Source: Gymnorhina tibicen
Taxonomy: Eukaryota > Chordata > Aves > Passeriformes > Artamidae
DNA length: 64,000 nucleotides
Assembly (NCBI GenBank): GCA_013399875.1
Contig: VXAZ01008129.1
Span: 226,170 to 290,169, forward strand
Direction of reading: 5' to 3'
This document shows positions 27,090 to 40,692 of the stretch, one piece after another. The translations under genes were made by a program, and so were the position numbers. The first letter of the stretch is position 1. Every line of letters begins with the position of its first letter. Below the pieces are notes generated by a model. The model saw only the letters and a list, made by a program, of their open reading frames with translations. It had not been told where the DNA came from and searched no databases.

Positions 27090-29961
27090 CCTCTTAGTAA
27101 AGAAGTAAATGAAAAATTCTTGGTGCATTAAGATGTTTTGGAAATTGGTGCCAGTTTAGGGGTAGTAACCTATGATGCAATCCGTTGTGTCAATGACAGA
27201 GATGAAAAATGTAGTGTTTTGCAATCTCCAGTTCAATTATGAAGTAAATGCCAAGCTTAGCTAAGTAACGGATAAGAGCAGATACTCCAAGTCAAAATCA
27301 AACACATTAATCAGTATGCCAACCCTTCTTTTTGTACAGGCTCAGAGGAAGTTGTTAGAAAGCATAAGACTTGTCAAGTTTGTCATTCCTGTGAGACAGA
27401 TTTAGAAATAACTTGAATTGCAGCAAAAATCATGCCATGAGACCACTGTATCTGTTGAGTCAGATTATTAATATCAAAGGCTACTAGGAATTTGAGTTAA
27501 CAAGCTTATATTTTCAAAGTATATTGCCACACTCAGCTTGGGGCCAGGTTTCACAAGATCGAATTATTAACGTTACGATTTCTGAAAGCAACATTCCTCC
27601 TGTCAGCCTCTTGGTGTTTTCCATCTTTGTGAAGGACCTGTTTGAGACCCAAACACTCCCAAAGACTGGGTGATGCCATGGGTCTGACTCCAGTCCAAGC
27701 AGATAGAGTGAGGCCTCCTGGTTTCTGCTGACATCACACAGGTACACACAGCAGGATTTAGTCACATGCCCTGGTATTGTTTGTTGGTATATGTCAGGAT
27801 TGATGCCTTATATAAGTATTTTTTCACAGTAATTTTTTTTTTTTGTGCTTACTAAACATTGTATTCAAATCTATTTTTTCAGTCAGAATGAGACTATTAA
27901 CTTATTTTCTGTTGAAAGGTAAATGTTTTTATTCTTTGTGGGTACAATAATCATGAGGCCCACAACACACTGATTTTTGCCTTCTTATCTGTTACCTACT
28001 CCTGAATTAAAGTTTTTATTAGTCATCATCAACTTCTTGCTAATTAATCCTGAATCAGCCTTTATATAGGAGGCTTTCTCACAATCGTTAAGTAGTACAA
28101 GTCACTTCAGCAGGACTAAGGCCCCACTACAGAGAGCAGAATCTTCAAAGTAATTTTGTCAGACTTTTCCAAAGAAAATGAATTCTACAACTTTTTGCAT
28201 AATCCTGTATTGTTTTGTGAAATGGAGTTGTACTGAGATGAGCACAAGCAACAGTTACTAGCATAGATGTGGTCACCTAAATTCTATATTTAGGTTTCAT
28301 GTATACCATTGATGATTTTTTTTTAATATCTGTATAATTCAGCACATGCCATGTGTAGTCCCAAGAAAGTATTTTAATGAAAATAGAAAATCATTTTTTT
28401 GCCTGACTCTTTTGTCCAAGAAAAAGCCTATTTTCCTCCCACTTTTCTGAAGTGGTATTTGAGAACATTTCCAATTATGTTTTATATTTGAAGTAGCTTC
28501 AAGTTGAACTGTTTATTTGAAATGAAAAAAAAAAATTCCAAAAAATCTAATGATGAAAACAAATGTCAGAATATTGCTGAGACTCTCAATTGATGTACCC
28601 AAAGACATAGGGAAGTGATAAACGCTTAATTGCAGTGTCTACACTTTACTCAGAATTACTTCTGTTTATAGCTATTTAAAAAACCCCAAAACACTGTGAG
28701 GAGTGTTTATTGTGACAGACAGACTTACATAATTAAAAATATTTTGCAGAACAATATACTTTTAAAAGTTTGCCTATGTGTTAAATTGCAGTAAGCCACA
28801 ATAACTTGTGTAAAGGTATTTGTTGGCCGTTCATTTTTTTACGGCAATCTGCTCTTCTGGAATGTTTTTAGATGAACACTGTTATAGTATTATATGTTTT
28901 TTTTATGATCATCTCTCAGAAGAATTGATTTTGCTTGAGGCTGAGGACCTCTCACTCAGTACCACACCAAAGGTAAATTTTGTTGTCTGACATTGCTTTA
29001 ACATTAAGCTGACACCGAAGTCTCAGGCTTGGGGGTCATCAAGCAGAATCAGACCCTTTAAACACCATACTTAAGCATGCTCTGTTGCATTCTCTCACTG
29101 CAGTGAGATGGCATGTCTTGAAAACCAAATAATGCATTCCTCTTCCTTATCATTATAGTGGTAATTAATTTTAATTAGTTTAACCAGTCTATTTTGGAGG
29201 ACAGCTATAACCTCAATTAAATTTATTAACATAAAGCTGGCCCATAGGTAGTCTGTGGTTAGAGATGCCTTTAAATATAAAAGAGATGCCTTAGAAGTAT
29301 CCCATTAATGAATTATTTTCTTGAAAATGTCTATATGCTTTTAGCCACACACGTTGTGAACTATACAGAGCAGTTTTTTGATGCTGGAAGAGCCCTGCTT
29401 TTGCTCTTGCTTCTCTGCATGAGTACTGTTTCTTCCTTTTTCTTTTCAGAAAATATAGGCTGTTTAGAAAAGGAATGTGAGCACAGAACCGAGTGCAAAG
29501 GAACGCAGTGGCAGCAGCCTCGAGCTGCACCTTTCTGTCATTGAACAATGGTGAGGGAAAAGCTGCCTCTGAATAACACGTGGTGGTTTGATACCTTGTG
29601 TTGCAATTATAGAAATAACCTTGAACACAAAAGTACCACAGAAAACTTATCTTCCAATTGTCATAGGTATCTGAGAGGGCAAAGATTGTTTCACAACACT
29701 GATGTGAAGCGTTGCTCATGTTGCAGTACTAGAAAGCTAAAAGGATATGTTAAAAGGTTTATGAGGATTCAAAAGAAATTGCAGGTGAAGGTAGGGAAGG
29801 ATTTTCCTGGATGTCTTCCAGGAATGGGCCTGGTATAGTTAATGGGTGGGAATTTGATTTTCATTTTTATTTTTAAACTATTTACCTATCTTGGTAGAGC
29901 AGAATTTAGCCAACAACTGCATAAATTATTGCTATATTAATATCACAGAAAATCAGAGAGT

Positions 29962-30441
29962 TGTTAAGCTAAGGGGGAACTGTGCTGGGTCTCAGAATGG
30001 GAGAAGCAGTTTCTGCAGCTTGTCAACAAGTAGCCAACTTCACTGAGCCAATAGTCAGCCAACAGAGCTGAGAGGGAATGAAGTTTCTATGTGGAGGCTG
30101 GCCAAAGTTCATAAAAGAGGGCCATTTTCCCCTCAGTGGAACAGAAGGTTCTTTCAAACCAGGAATTGGGAAGCAGAGATAAATCCAAACAAGAGAGCAG
30201 CTAAAAACACCCACAGCCAAGAGCCAGCTATTCAGCTAGAGGCTGGACTAACCTAGACAGGTGAGAGAGAAGAGGAAGAAAAAGCCAGTTGGGTGTTTAT
30301 TATTCTGGAGATACAGTAAGTTAAGTGTCGTAAGTTGGCAGCTACTAATAAACTTACTGGAGAAGCTGAAGGAAGGAAGGAAATCTAGTGAGGGATGGAA
30401 TAAACCTCCCTCGTTTCACCAAAGGATATGTGGAATTGACA
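29962..30441 (+). mobile_element. Possible solo LTR of an old endogenous retrovirus
   Basis: This block differs in composition from its AT-rich surroundings and has features in LTR order. It has a TGTT start at 29962, a TATA-like ATAAAAG at 30111-30117, AATAAA at 30347-30352 and again at 30399-30404, and an ACA end at 30441. The five bases on either side (AGAGT and TTCTG) do not match as a target-site duplication, so the borders may be wrong or decayed. No internal retroviral coding sequence is visible on either side. I cannot name a family. A chance arrangement or a different repeat class remains quite possible. Confidence 0.33.
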
Positions 30442-30539
30442 TTCTGCATGTAATTTGAAGCCTACGGTTCTTCTCCTATGTTTTCAATCACGTTTAATAT
30501 GGAAAAATTATTTGTTCAAATATTTCAGGTGTTCAGGGT

Positions 30540-30592
30540 TAGGTGATGGTAACTAAATAGGTGATGGAAACTTTTAGGTGATGGAAACTTTT
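30540..30592. repeat. Three-copy tandem repeat, period 17-18 bp
   Basis: Two identical 17-bp copies of TAGGTGATGGAAACTTT lie at 30558-30574 and 30575-30591. They are preceded by a diverged copy at 30540-30557 that shares TAGGTGATGG. The repeat sits about 100 bp after the possible LTR. Confidence 0.93.
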
Positions 30593-33500
30593 AATAAGTT
30601 TCTGTTAGTTTGTCTTCAGATCTCTGACCTCCCCTACTTGGATTATGTGGAGCTCATTTTAGCTTTTCTCTTTAATTTGAGATTCACTGTTTTTCTCTTT
30701 TTGTGACAACTTCCATTTTAACTCATATGACTCCTACCCTGATGGAAGGTCACTCAGATTTTAAGTACATCTGTCATGTTGCCTTCGAATGCACTTGAGT
30801 TGAGATGTTCTTTAGAACATTAATTTTTGCATATATATTATCCTTTCCTTTTTTCATGATTTGCTTCTGTATTTTCTGACCTTGAATTTAAATCTTTAAG
30901 TGCTAAAGATAGGGAAAATCTAGCATATAATGAATATTTTGCTAAAGAAATAAACCTTGAACCCTACAATGGTAATGATTGTGTTCTGCTTTACAGTCCC
31001 TCTTTCTTGTAGTCCTCAAAGAGTTCTTTTGCTTGATCTTGGCTAAGAATGGTTAATGGAGAAAGAGGAAAACTAGCACGTTTCTGTCTTTGCTGCAGAA
31101 TTAGTCTTTGGTAACTCTTACTGTACTGTGAAAGAAGGAAGAGGAAAAAGCTGAAATCCAGCATGACAACTGAGTCTCCTGTAGCCCTTTCCTTTCCCAA
31201 ACAGTCATTGGAGGTAGCACATAATTTGTTTTATTTCTTAAACTGTATGCAATATATTAACGCACAGCGGCTTTTGCCTTAAATAATACATTTTGTTTTC
31301 CTTTTGGTGGTTCCTGTTTCTCTTGTTTTTGTTTCATGACTTATGTCTTGGTAAAGGCTTTATCTTTACTAGGGAGCCAATAGAGCTTTTGTGGAACCAA
31401 CTTGTCCCTAAATTTTGCAATTTAGCTGTTGCCAAGAAATTTCTATGAGTCCTTGCCATGGGAAGTAAAAAAAAAAAAAAGGAAACTTGAACCCATTTCT
31501 TAAAAACAGAAAGCATAGCAACCACAGTCAGAAACATTTAGCAGTCTGGCAGCAGACAGCAGGACATACAAAGAATAACAAAATAGTCTATTGAAGAGGG
31601 GAAAAAAGATCTTCAAAAGACTTGTGTCCACAGCAGGGTGAAAAACATAACAATCCCATTATCAATGTTGTTAGGAAAAAAAATGCTGATTTTCTTTTTT
31701 TCCTAAGTTCTGCCAGTATATCATGTTAAACGATATTCTAGTAACTCAGAACATAAAAAGGCATTTTCTGGCATCCCCTTAAATTGTCTCTATTCAGGCA
31801 GTCAAAGTAGGAGAGAAAAGAAACAAAGAGTTCTGGGATCCACATTCAAAACTCCAGCAGAAAAGACTAGTTGGCCTAGAAGCTGAGCTGTCATGACTGT
31901 ATTAATTCTGCAAATAGGTGACATGCACTAAACTGAGGTGACTTCCCCCGTACTGCACAGGGAATCTAAATTCACACTCACAATATACCTATAACTTCGT
32001 TTCTGTCAGTACTGGTTTTGTTCCCACAGCTGTATGTATCTGTTAACAACTTTTTTATTGCCTTAGAGTAATTAATATATCTGCTTTGTACTGAATTGTG
32101 AGTTACATATTTTTAATTCTGGGGGTTCTTTCGGGGTTGTGTTTTCCTGGTTTGGTTTGATCCCCCCCCCCATTCGTTTTACATCATTATTTGGGGGTAG
32201 GAGAGTGATGATTTTCAGACAATCTACCATAGAAGTTCAGGTGTGCTACTGAAATCATAGCGAAATTCCCTATGGTTATGGTAATTTTAGCCTTTTTTTT
32301 TGTTCCTATTTTCCATCCTAGAATTTGCAGGGATATGATAATTAGCAGTTTAAATAGAGCATAAATTTGTGTGCATTAAGTATGCCTGCTTTGTGTAAAC
32401 AGAAGTTTTCCAAATGCCTGATGTGCAATACGTCCTGTTATATTAAGGAAGGGGAGGGTGGAAAACGTCCATGTTGCTTAGTTACAGAAACAACAAACAT
32501 CACAAATTTGTTGTCTTTAGTTAGCCATGTAGAGTAGCATTAAAGCACTTGCCAAGTGCATTGTCAGGGCATAGGATGCTGTGCTTTTGCGTTCACCCTG
32601 AGACATGCATTGTTCAAGTTCAGCTTTTATTGGGTGCAGCTTTTGAACAGATTGGGTGCGTTTTGGTTTTTTATCTGAATGATCGCTGTGCCCTGTACTC
32701 TGTAGTTGCAGACTAGAAAGTCAGAACTGTATAATACCCATTTTCCTTAAAAAGAAAATGGGGGAATGACACCCTATAGGAAATGTGTGTGTAAATGTGT
32801 CTGATTTTGGATGAAGCTTCCCTAGATTTTGTGCTGGTAATGCAAACTTCAGTCTTCAAGCAAGTTTCTGCCCTGTGAGGAGATGGTGTATCCAATTTAC
32901 AGAGAAGCAAGGAGAAATTAAGTTCTCTGTGAGGCATTTAGGTGCAGGTTAAACCCAAATCCCTGGATTACTGGTCCTAACTTCCTAATACAAGGGTCAT
33001 TATAATGGTTTTCTTTTTTCTGCCTTAGGCCAAAGTAATCTGTGGAGAGACTATCTGATTTAAAAAATATTCTCGTTATATATAAAGCTATAAACAGCAG
33101 AACAAACAGCAGAACAAAGCACATAATCATACTGTATGAACAATATGTTTGCCTTGGAAAACCTATTTAATGTTTTGAAAAAGTTTGTGTGTGTTTTGTT
33201 TGCACTCCATGGTTTTGGATGCTCAGTCTGGACAAGAAGAAGAAGCAGGAGATATATATTCCCAGATATAGAATCCAAGTAATTTGTTGCACTGTAGTGA
33301 TTTTTTATTTCATTATTTTTTTTATTTCCTAAATCAATTAAGTCAAGGGGTTTTCTGAGCTGAATCTTGCAGAGCAGTTTCCCAGACCATAATAATTGAT
33401 CTAAAATGATGCAACAAAATGCACATGCTATTGTTTTTTCCAGGTGTTTATATATCCATACCATGGAGCCCTATCCTGTTGTCCTTAGGCTTACCTCCCA

Positions 33501-36160
33501 TTTAGTGGGACTCTAGAGATAACTGGGTTTTATTTTGGTGCTCAATGACCCCCTTTCTAAATGCCCCACACTACCATCACCACCACATTTGCACAAATGT
33601 CGACCTCAGCAGAACGAAAATCATTTCACTTGAGGGTAAGTTGTTCCCTTGCAGCATTCAATATACCCTTTAATTGCTTCTCTGTGTTCGGAAAACAAAG
33701 CTGGTTTACGATGTTGAGTAACCCTAGAGGCTTGAATAGCTGTTGTCATTCATGCTGTGTGCTTTCACGTTGTGCTCAAAAATACACCCCATTGCAAATA
33801 TTCGGGCTCCTTAAGTTCTGTGTATATAGTCTGTAGTTTATTGTGTTCCTTGATACATTCATTTTGGAGCTTGAAACACATGGAGACATTAGCAAAACGA
33901 CAAGCCTCCTGTGAGAAGCTGAAGCTCCTAGATTATTTCAAAACCATACAGCAAGTGCTAAAAAAATACATGGTAACTCTTAGTGGTCAGTTTTGTGGTT
34001 GGATTTCTGGGGAATGTGTTGCTGGGTGCACCCGGTAGTTCTCAATGAGCGTGGAAGTTCTAGTGGCTGGTAAAGCAAGCTGATAAAATTGCCTCAGGCT
34101 TCCCTTACTTTAGGTCCCATTGCTACAGTTTCTGTCATCAGCAAGTCCCCTCCTGCAGGAGGAGAAACCTGTAGGTTGGCAGCAGCTACCTGAGCCATTT
34201 TGGGTGATATTAATCTCCATTTTGGAGAATTAACTGTCATTGTATGCACCAGGTTATCTAGGTTTCATAGAAATATGACAGTACTGTTTTATGGTAACAA
34301 AGATTTATATAATCCGCTTTTTTTAACAGATTTTGATATTGGATTCATCCATTGATTCAAATTGCTGTTGGACAGGTATTTTACCTTACCCCCCAGTTAA
34401 GTAAGTAGACAAACTCTTTGGAGCAAGGTCATAGTGGTAGGTGCTCTCAAATCCTGGGTTCTCTTTGATTCTCAAGGAAACCTTGATGCTGCAAATCAGG
34501 TGATGTGATCAGCTCCTTGAGGATCATCTTTGGTTTTAAAATAGATGCTTCATAATAATTTAAAGGATTTTTAATCATAGTGATTGAAAAGCTGGAAGAG
34601 GGGGTCAGTATTCTGAAATAATTAAGGGTAATGCTCTTTCTTCATTCATAATGTTTGATGTGGAAAGGGCTGCACTTTGAATTGAAAATAGTGTTGCAAT
34701 CTGGATTCTTTCACACCTTTCATGGTTTTAAGTCTCACAGGATAGGGTCAGTAGAAAGAACTGATAGATTTCTGTTTATTTTTTAAAATTTTTAAAATTT
34801 TCTTGACTTATAAATTTGCTAATTAAACAGTTATAGATTTAGGATATATCCCTCGTATGAATTCCTTCTCTTTTCCTTCACCTTTTCTCAGGGTCATTCA
34901 TAGATTTATATTTCTTTACACTTCTAGAGTTCATGGCATAGTAGGGCCTCGGCTTGCAGAAAAGCCTATAGATGATATATTTTTGGGAAGCGTGAATTAA
35001 TTTAGGTTGTGGTCCAAGATGACCACAGACCACATCAAAGAGAGTGCTGAGCTTAAGGTACTAATTGCTGTCTCAAAGCTGGACTTGTTACGTATCAAAT
35101 ATATCACACAGCACTGGTGATGCTAAAGTTACCCGGCATGCGGTTGGCCTAGATGGTAGCAAAGGAAGCCCTGTGTCTTGATTTCAAAATGTTCTGCCCT
35201 GTCTCTCCTAGAAAATAAATTTATTCCTCACTTTGGATAGCTTGGTTGCAAATTATGTGGGGAATTGCTAACTGCTCCATTTTTCTCGGGAGCTTAGGTG
35301 ACCTTTTGCAGTTTCCAAGAATGAGGTAATTATATATTTTAAAGACTGAGGTCTTGAAACTTACTCGATATTAACAGGAAAGAACAGAGTGAATACAAGA
35401 CAAATTCAAGGTGCTCTTAATGGCATGATACAATTCCCTGGGGGCTGGCAGTTTTATGTGCAGGAAACTTAGATTTTTGCTCACGTATGCAAGTGAGTGC
35501 AAGAGCAAGCTAAAAACCAGGGCCAACCCAGTGAATGCCAGGATACGGACTGGTGGGTTGTGTGGGAGTAAAGGGGAATGCGACTCCAGTATTTCTCTGT
35601 TGCAAATTACCTTCACTTGACTAATTGTGGATCCATGTCTCTAATGGAGGGAGAATGTACTGAGTTGACATTATATGCTGTGTGCCTCAGATGGAAATAG
35701 CAGATAATATAAGCCCTATTAAAAGCATGTTTGTCCTTATGTACCCAGAAGCAAAAGAAAAAATTAAAAGGCAAAATCAGTGGATAAATCAGTAAGTTAT
35801 TTGTACCCTAGACGCTGTTGTTTCTGACGCATGTACCTTCAAGAGTTATAAAGCAGATATTAGTCTCAGAATTATTCCTTACTGTTCAGTGGTTTTCCTA
35901 AAAATTTAATGACAACTAATTTCTGTAAACATATTGCTTTTCTCCTTTTTGCTGTGCTTCACTGATGGCTGAGTACATTTTTCATGGATAAGGGAGAGGG
36001 GTAAGAATCTCAGCATAACACCAGGAAACAGGCTCCCAAATGCAAGCTGTGTTCAGTTAATAGTTTACCGGTCTTTTCAGTTATGGTTCATATATTCCTG
36101 TTTTATTACTAATTATCCATGATAATTCAATCCCAAATTTTCCATTTAGTAAGAGTAAAT

Positions 36161-36208
36161 GAACATAAGCACATACTAAAACTTAGAACATAAGCACTCT
36201 AAAACTTA
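36161..36208. repeat. Two-copy tandem repeat, 25 and 23 bp
   Basis: Two adjacent copies begin GAACATAAGCAC and end CTAAAACTTA. The second lacks two bases in the middle. This is a simple intronic duplication. Confidence 0.92.
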
Positions 36209-38898
36209 GATATAGGCTTTATTCAGTTTCCCCACAATGTATGTAATAAGATGCAGTCGCTTGCTTCTCAGTAGCTACGAAGTTTCAGTTGTGGAATATG
36301 GAAGCAAGAAATTGTCATTTGCAATATTTAGGGATTCCAAGAATTTTTTATTATCAGTGGCATAAAATTGACAATATTCGTCACTCTTATTAGAGTGTTC
36401 TAGTAACGTTTCCCTCATATATATTAAGTTAATTAAAGAGCTGATGACAAGTTATTGAGAAAACCATTTCACTTTGTCCATTAGGTTCTTGAACTATATT
36501 TATTAAAAATTATTTCTGAGTTGGCAGATGACTTCAAATCATAGAAAGCTGTTTTAGACTTCAAGGAAAACCTAGCTTTCCTTTAGTCTGCTCAGTCTTC
36601 TTTACACAGCTGTTAACTCCTAATTGTAATATTCAGTCAACCATCTTTCATTAAGGTTGGACAGTTGGATTTGTCCATAAACAATAAATTCTCTTTGTAC
36701 ATTTATTCGCCCTGTCCTGGAACCTGCTCTTGTTCAGCAGGCAATTTAAGAAGATCTTCTCATGTTCTTTGTTGACATATGTACTTTCATTGTCACCAAG
36801 CATGATTTAGTTTTAATAAGAGGATAATTTCTTCCTTTTTTATTAATTGCATCCTCTGGTTTAATGCTTTTCAGTCTAATCTAGAAAGGTTGCCCCCTGT
36901 AACTTCTTCAGATGAAGTGGGACCTATCCAAAATCACTCTTGCCACAGAAAGTGGTCAATGCTTCAGGAGACCAGATACCTCTAAGTAACCTCCCAGGCT
37001 CCTGGCTTCTTGCTGCATTCCTCTTCTCTCTAAAGACAGAAAGCCACCCCAAAGGGAAGTCACTTGCATGTGCTTATTCTCCAGTACTGTTCTAAACTCC
37101 TTTGCACAATCTGTGATATTTCAGGTGTTGTGGATGTATTTGACAAATGGAAATATGGATCCTTACTACCTAACATTACAGTTTAGTCCAATTCTATTCA
37201 CTTCTGATATCTTCAGTTGAAGAACACAACACATTATCTGTCTCTATGGCAGAGTACCATTTCTGCTTGTCAGCAATCCAAGTGAGGTTTATCTGTTTTC
37301 TTTGGAGACACAGCTCTCATGGGAACAGCACTACTTGTACTCAAGTCTGAAATAAAATTAAGAAATAGGCCTATTTATTAACTTGTAGGATACATTTTAA
37401 TATAGTAGAATAATTCTGACAAGTCTTATGATGAAATTTGCATTGTGGATAATGATATAATTGGAATGAACACAATTCTTGCTTAAAAAAATGTCACTCT
37501 ATCAATCATTTCCTTTTATTTTTAAACATCATTTTACAATAGCAGCTATCACTTGTGGGGTATGTCATCTTAGATTGTGTAAGTGCTGGTGCTTTGATTT
37601 CTAACAGTAGCACAGCTCTGCAGTTCATCTGCTGTGTTTTCCCCTTACTAGGTGTCAGAGTGGGTTTCACATGTGTTCAAACCAGGTCTCAGAGGAAATT
37701 AATCCAGAAGCTCTATCCTAAGTATTCAGTAAGCACTTTCTAACCCCTAATAGGGATGTGAAGTCTAAACCAGTGATGGGTCCCCTGTAGCTTCAAACTA
37801 CACTGCATACTTGGAACTTTGGATCAGGGCCAGATGTGATCTAGGCCTGAATGGTGCAGATCTGTAGATGAAGAAGCCTCAACACAAAGTGCTTGGTTTT
37901 GCTGAGCTGTTGCTTTTTCTCCAAATTGCTTTTTAATGCAGGGCTTAACCTTAGAGAAGAAAGTTTTAGTTTCTGTCGCTATGGTTTTTTTATTCAGCCC
38001 TTCAGTGGTATTTTAGCTCACGTATCATTTATCGAACAATTAGAAGTATTGACAAAACACTTGTGCCCGCCTTTGGTATTGGGGAGCTCATTTCAGCAGC
38101 TCTTGTGTTTAGGATAACTCAGAAAGAGCAGCAATTTGAGAAAATATTAATAAAGATTAGAACCCTGGGAAATAGTTGCGTCATGACAGGCTTCTTGGAC
38201 CAAGTTAAAACGTGATTTGATGCAAGACTATTTGCTACAGAGATCAATTGGATTTTAAACTTATATTGTCTTTCATTTTTATCAGAAAAGTCTTCAGTCA
38301 GGGAAAATACGTAAGTTGGGGGGATTTTTATCCAATTGAACGGGCTCAAAGATTTTCCTGGTTTTGTCTGTTTTGATCTGTTGTGATATTAGTTTGCGTC
38401 TCTTATATAGCTTCATGAATTCCCTGAATGCTACTACTCCTCAGCCCCAAGGACAAACTGAAAAGATGTTAAATTATGAGGTGTCTGACCTTGGTATATT
38501 TTCTGTACATGAACAGAAGAGTTAAGACAGTGACAAAGGGTTTAGAGGAAGAAGAAATCTAATACTTCTTTATAATAGCAGAATGGCTCTGCCGAGAAGG
38601 CTTTCAGGAATTCAAGGCCACACAAGCTAATTTGCAACTCATAGTATAAATTATGTGTAGATTCTTTCAGATTGTTAGAATTAACTCCAGGGATATTTTT
38701 AGAGCAACTTTGTTTGGTTTAATGAAAACAATTATTAAATCATTAGTCAATGAAAATAGTTATTTCATCGTTTGTATGTAAATTATCATATTCATATATC
38801 ATCACAGTTATCCTTTAAATAATGTGCCTATTCAGAATTATGTCTGTTTGGTTAGAATGGTCAGGTTTCTCCAAGTAACTTCTCTGCTTTGCTTGCAG

Positions 38899-39337
38899 GT
38901 TGTATATAAAAATAACGATGTCAGGTTGGAGCTGTCTCGACTTGCCAAGCAAGGGGATGCTAAAATGAAGATTCATGGGGTTGTAGCGTTTAAATGTGAG
39001 AATGTTGCAACCTTGGATCCAATCACATTTGAAACACCAGAGTCTTTCATCTCTCTGCCAAAGTGGAATGCCAAGAAAACAGGCTCAATATCATTTGACT
39101 TTCGTACAACTGAGCCAAATGGCCTGATTCTTTTCAGTCATGGGAAACCAAGGCACCAAAAAGATGCCAAACATCCACAGATGGTGAAGGTTGATTTTTT
39201 TGCCATTGAGATGCTTGATGGCCACCTCTACCTACTGTTAGACATGGGATCAGGTACTATAAAAATAAAAGCCTTGCAGAAGAAGGTGAATGATGGTGAA
39301 TGGTACCATGTGGATTTTCAGCGGGATGGGCGGTCAG
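38899..39337 (+). CDS. NRXN1: Neurexin-1-alpha exon: end of LNS2 and first half of LNS3
   Basis: This is an internal coding exon of the presynaptic adhesion receptor neurexin-1. The translation starts [20 protein letters not shown], the last strands of LNS2. The codon TGT at 38995-38997 (FKCEN) gives the second cysteine of the usual C-terminal LNS disulfide, whose partner lies in the preceding exon. LNS3 then begins ([17 protein letters not shown], then [18 protein letters not shown]) and runs to [17 protein letters not shown]. The acceptor is TTGCAG before GTT, and the donor is TCAG followed by GTAAGT. The exon is 439 nt, entering in phase 0 and leaving in phase 1, which joins in frame to the exon at 48369. 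Open reading extends beyond both borders and includes an in-frame ATG at 38824, but that upstream part is intron and not a start. Compared with my recollection of human NRXN1 there are only a few substitutions, such as QGDA for QGDP. Confidence 0.97.
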
Positions 39338-40604
39338 GTAAGTTCCTTTTGTTAGCATTCAGAATGTTTTTTCCACTGTATCTGAGAGAATGCTGGGTAC
39401 ATATTGATGTTGCCACAATTAGAGTTGAGCATCATCCCAAAAACAAGGAAAATATAAGAAGTCATTACTGTCAGGTACCAGAATACAATAATTTGCTGAG
39501 TAAAATATCTTATGTTAACGTTATTGGATAATCAAGTACTTAATCTTGCAAGTAAGTGTGTTGTGTGCTTGAAAAACCAACAGCAATCTCCCTCTGTGCT
39601 TGCTTACACCAAATAGCTGAATTGGCAAGTTTCAAGAATGAAAATAAAGCAAAAAAAAATTACTGAAAATAATCTCCAACACGGGGAATAGCTGCCCCAC
39701 AGAAAAAACACAAGAGCTTCCAATCTCATCAGCAGATCTCAGCATACTTAAATGATATGCTAATGAATGGCTAACAACACATGTCAGCAGAAATGGAAAT
39801 AATTGACTTGCCACATTCTATCAGTATGATTCATATTCTGGAGCGGTTTGCTCAAAAAGTGATCTCACTGAAAAGTGGTAAAAATAAAATTTCATAAACT
39901 CTTCCTAATGCTCCTGAAATCTACTATGGCTTAAAATGCATTCTTCCAGTGAAATTTTCAATGTATCAGCTTGTCTCATCTTGAGTATATATCTTGCAAA
40001 TAATATATTAAGCATATATTAAGTGTAATACATGTAAGTATATATTAAGCAAATAATCAATATATATCAATTTAAGGACAGCTCTTTTTTACAGTGCCTT
40101 TTCTGTAGTTCCTGCCAAGATTTGGGGAGGAAGAGGGAATGTACGGAGTCTGTAATTCAGCCCTGAAGGATTTTCTGATTAATATTAGTATTCAATCTGA
40201 AGTCTGTGTACACTCTAAAACTGGGTGTTGAAAAATGTAAACTCCACTTCTTTTAGATTTTGTGGTATTTCCCCCATTTTCTTCCTTTTGGTGACTCTTT
40301 TTCCATAGCTTGCATTTATAATTTCTTTATGAAACTTAACTCCCCAAAAGATACCATTTTATGACTTAACTTCTTACTACATACAATCAGATTTCAGATC
40401 AAGCAAATCTTAGGTGCAGGTTTAAATTGAAGATTTCAGTCAAATCCATGCTGAAGATCAGACCAAGTTAAATTGATCTGCACTATAATTATGAAAAATA
40501 GTTATTTGATTCCTGGGCTGTGCAGCTTCAAATTCTAATGGTGGGGACTTTGATTTTCTTATTAAAATATGTCAGTTTCTCATTTTCATTTCTTGAGGTT
40601 AAAT

Positions 40605-40692
40605 AAACCTACCAAATAAGAACACTCAAAACCCAACCAAACAAGAAAAAAAACCCTAGCCAAACAACAAAACACAACTTCTCAAAACCCTC
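40605..40692. repeat. A/C-rich low-complexity tract
   Basis: About 90 bp of mostly A and C (CAAAACCCAACCAAACAAG and similar units), interrupted by a few G and T. Confidence 0.75.

Larger units (their letters stand above)
1..38898 (+). other. NRXN1: NRXN1 intron (3' portion) upstream of the LNS2/LNS3 exon
   Basis: No stretch here resembles a neurexin exon or any other gene I recognise. It is AT-rich single-copy-looking sequence interrupted by CR1 remnants at about 22.3, 23.5 and 25.8 kb, a possible LTR near 30 kb, and simple repeats. Open frames are short and lack family features. It ends in a good acceptor: a pyrimidine-rich run followed by TTGCAG just before 38899. The preceding exon, which should end in the residues CLKE of LNS2, is not in the window, so the intron is longer than 38.9 kb. 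Very long introns are characteristic of alpha-neurexin genes. Gene-desert-like stretches such as 1-20000 show nothing further that I can support. Confidence 0.88.

Noticed and set aside
29291..29719. 142-codon open frame on the minus strand
   Set aside because: It shows no family resemblance. Overlapping plus-strand frames at the same place also lack features. It is consistent with chance.
33060..33464. 134-codon open frame on the minus strand
   Set aside because: The composition is that of translated AT-rich intron, with no domain or gene context.
38824..38898. In-frame ATG and open sequence upstream of the LNS2/LNS3 exon, which could look like a gene start
   Set aside because: The acceptor TTGCAG at 38898 and the family alignment show that this is intron. 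The residues before VVYKNND are not neurexin.
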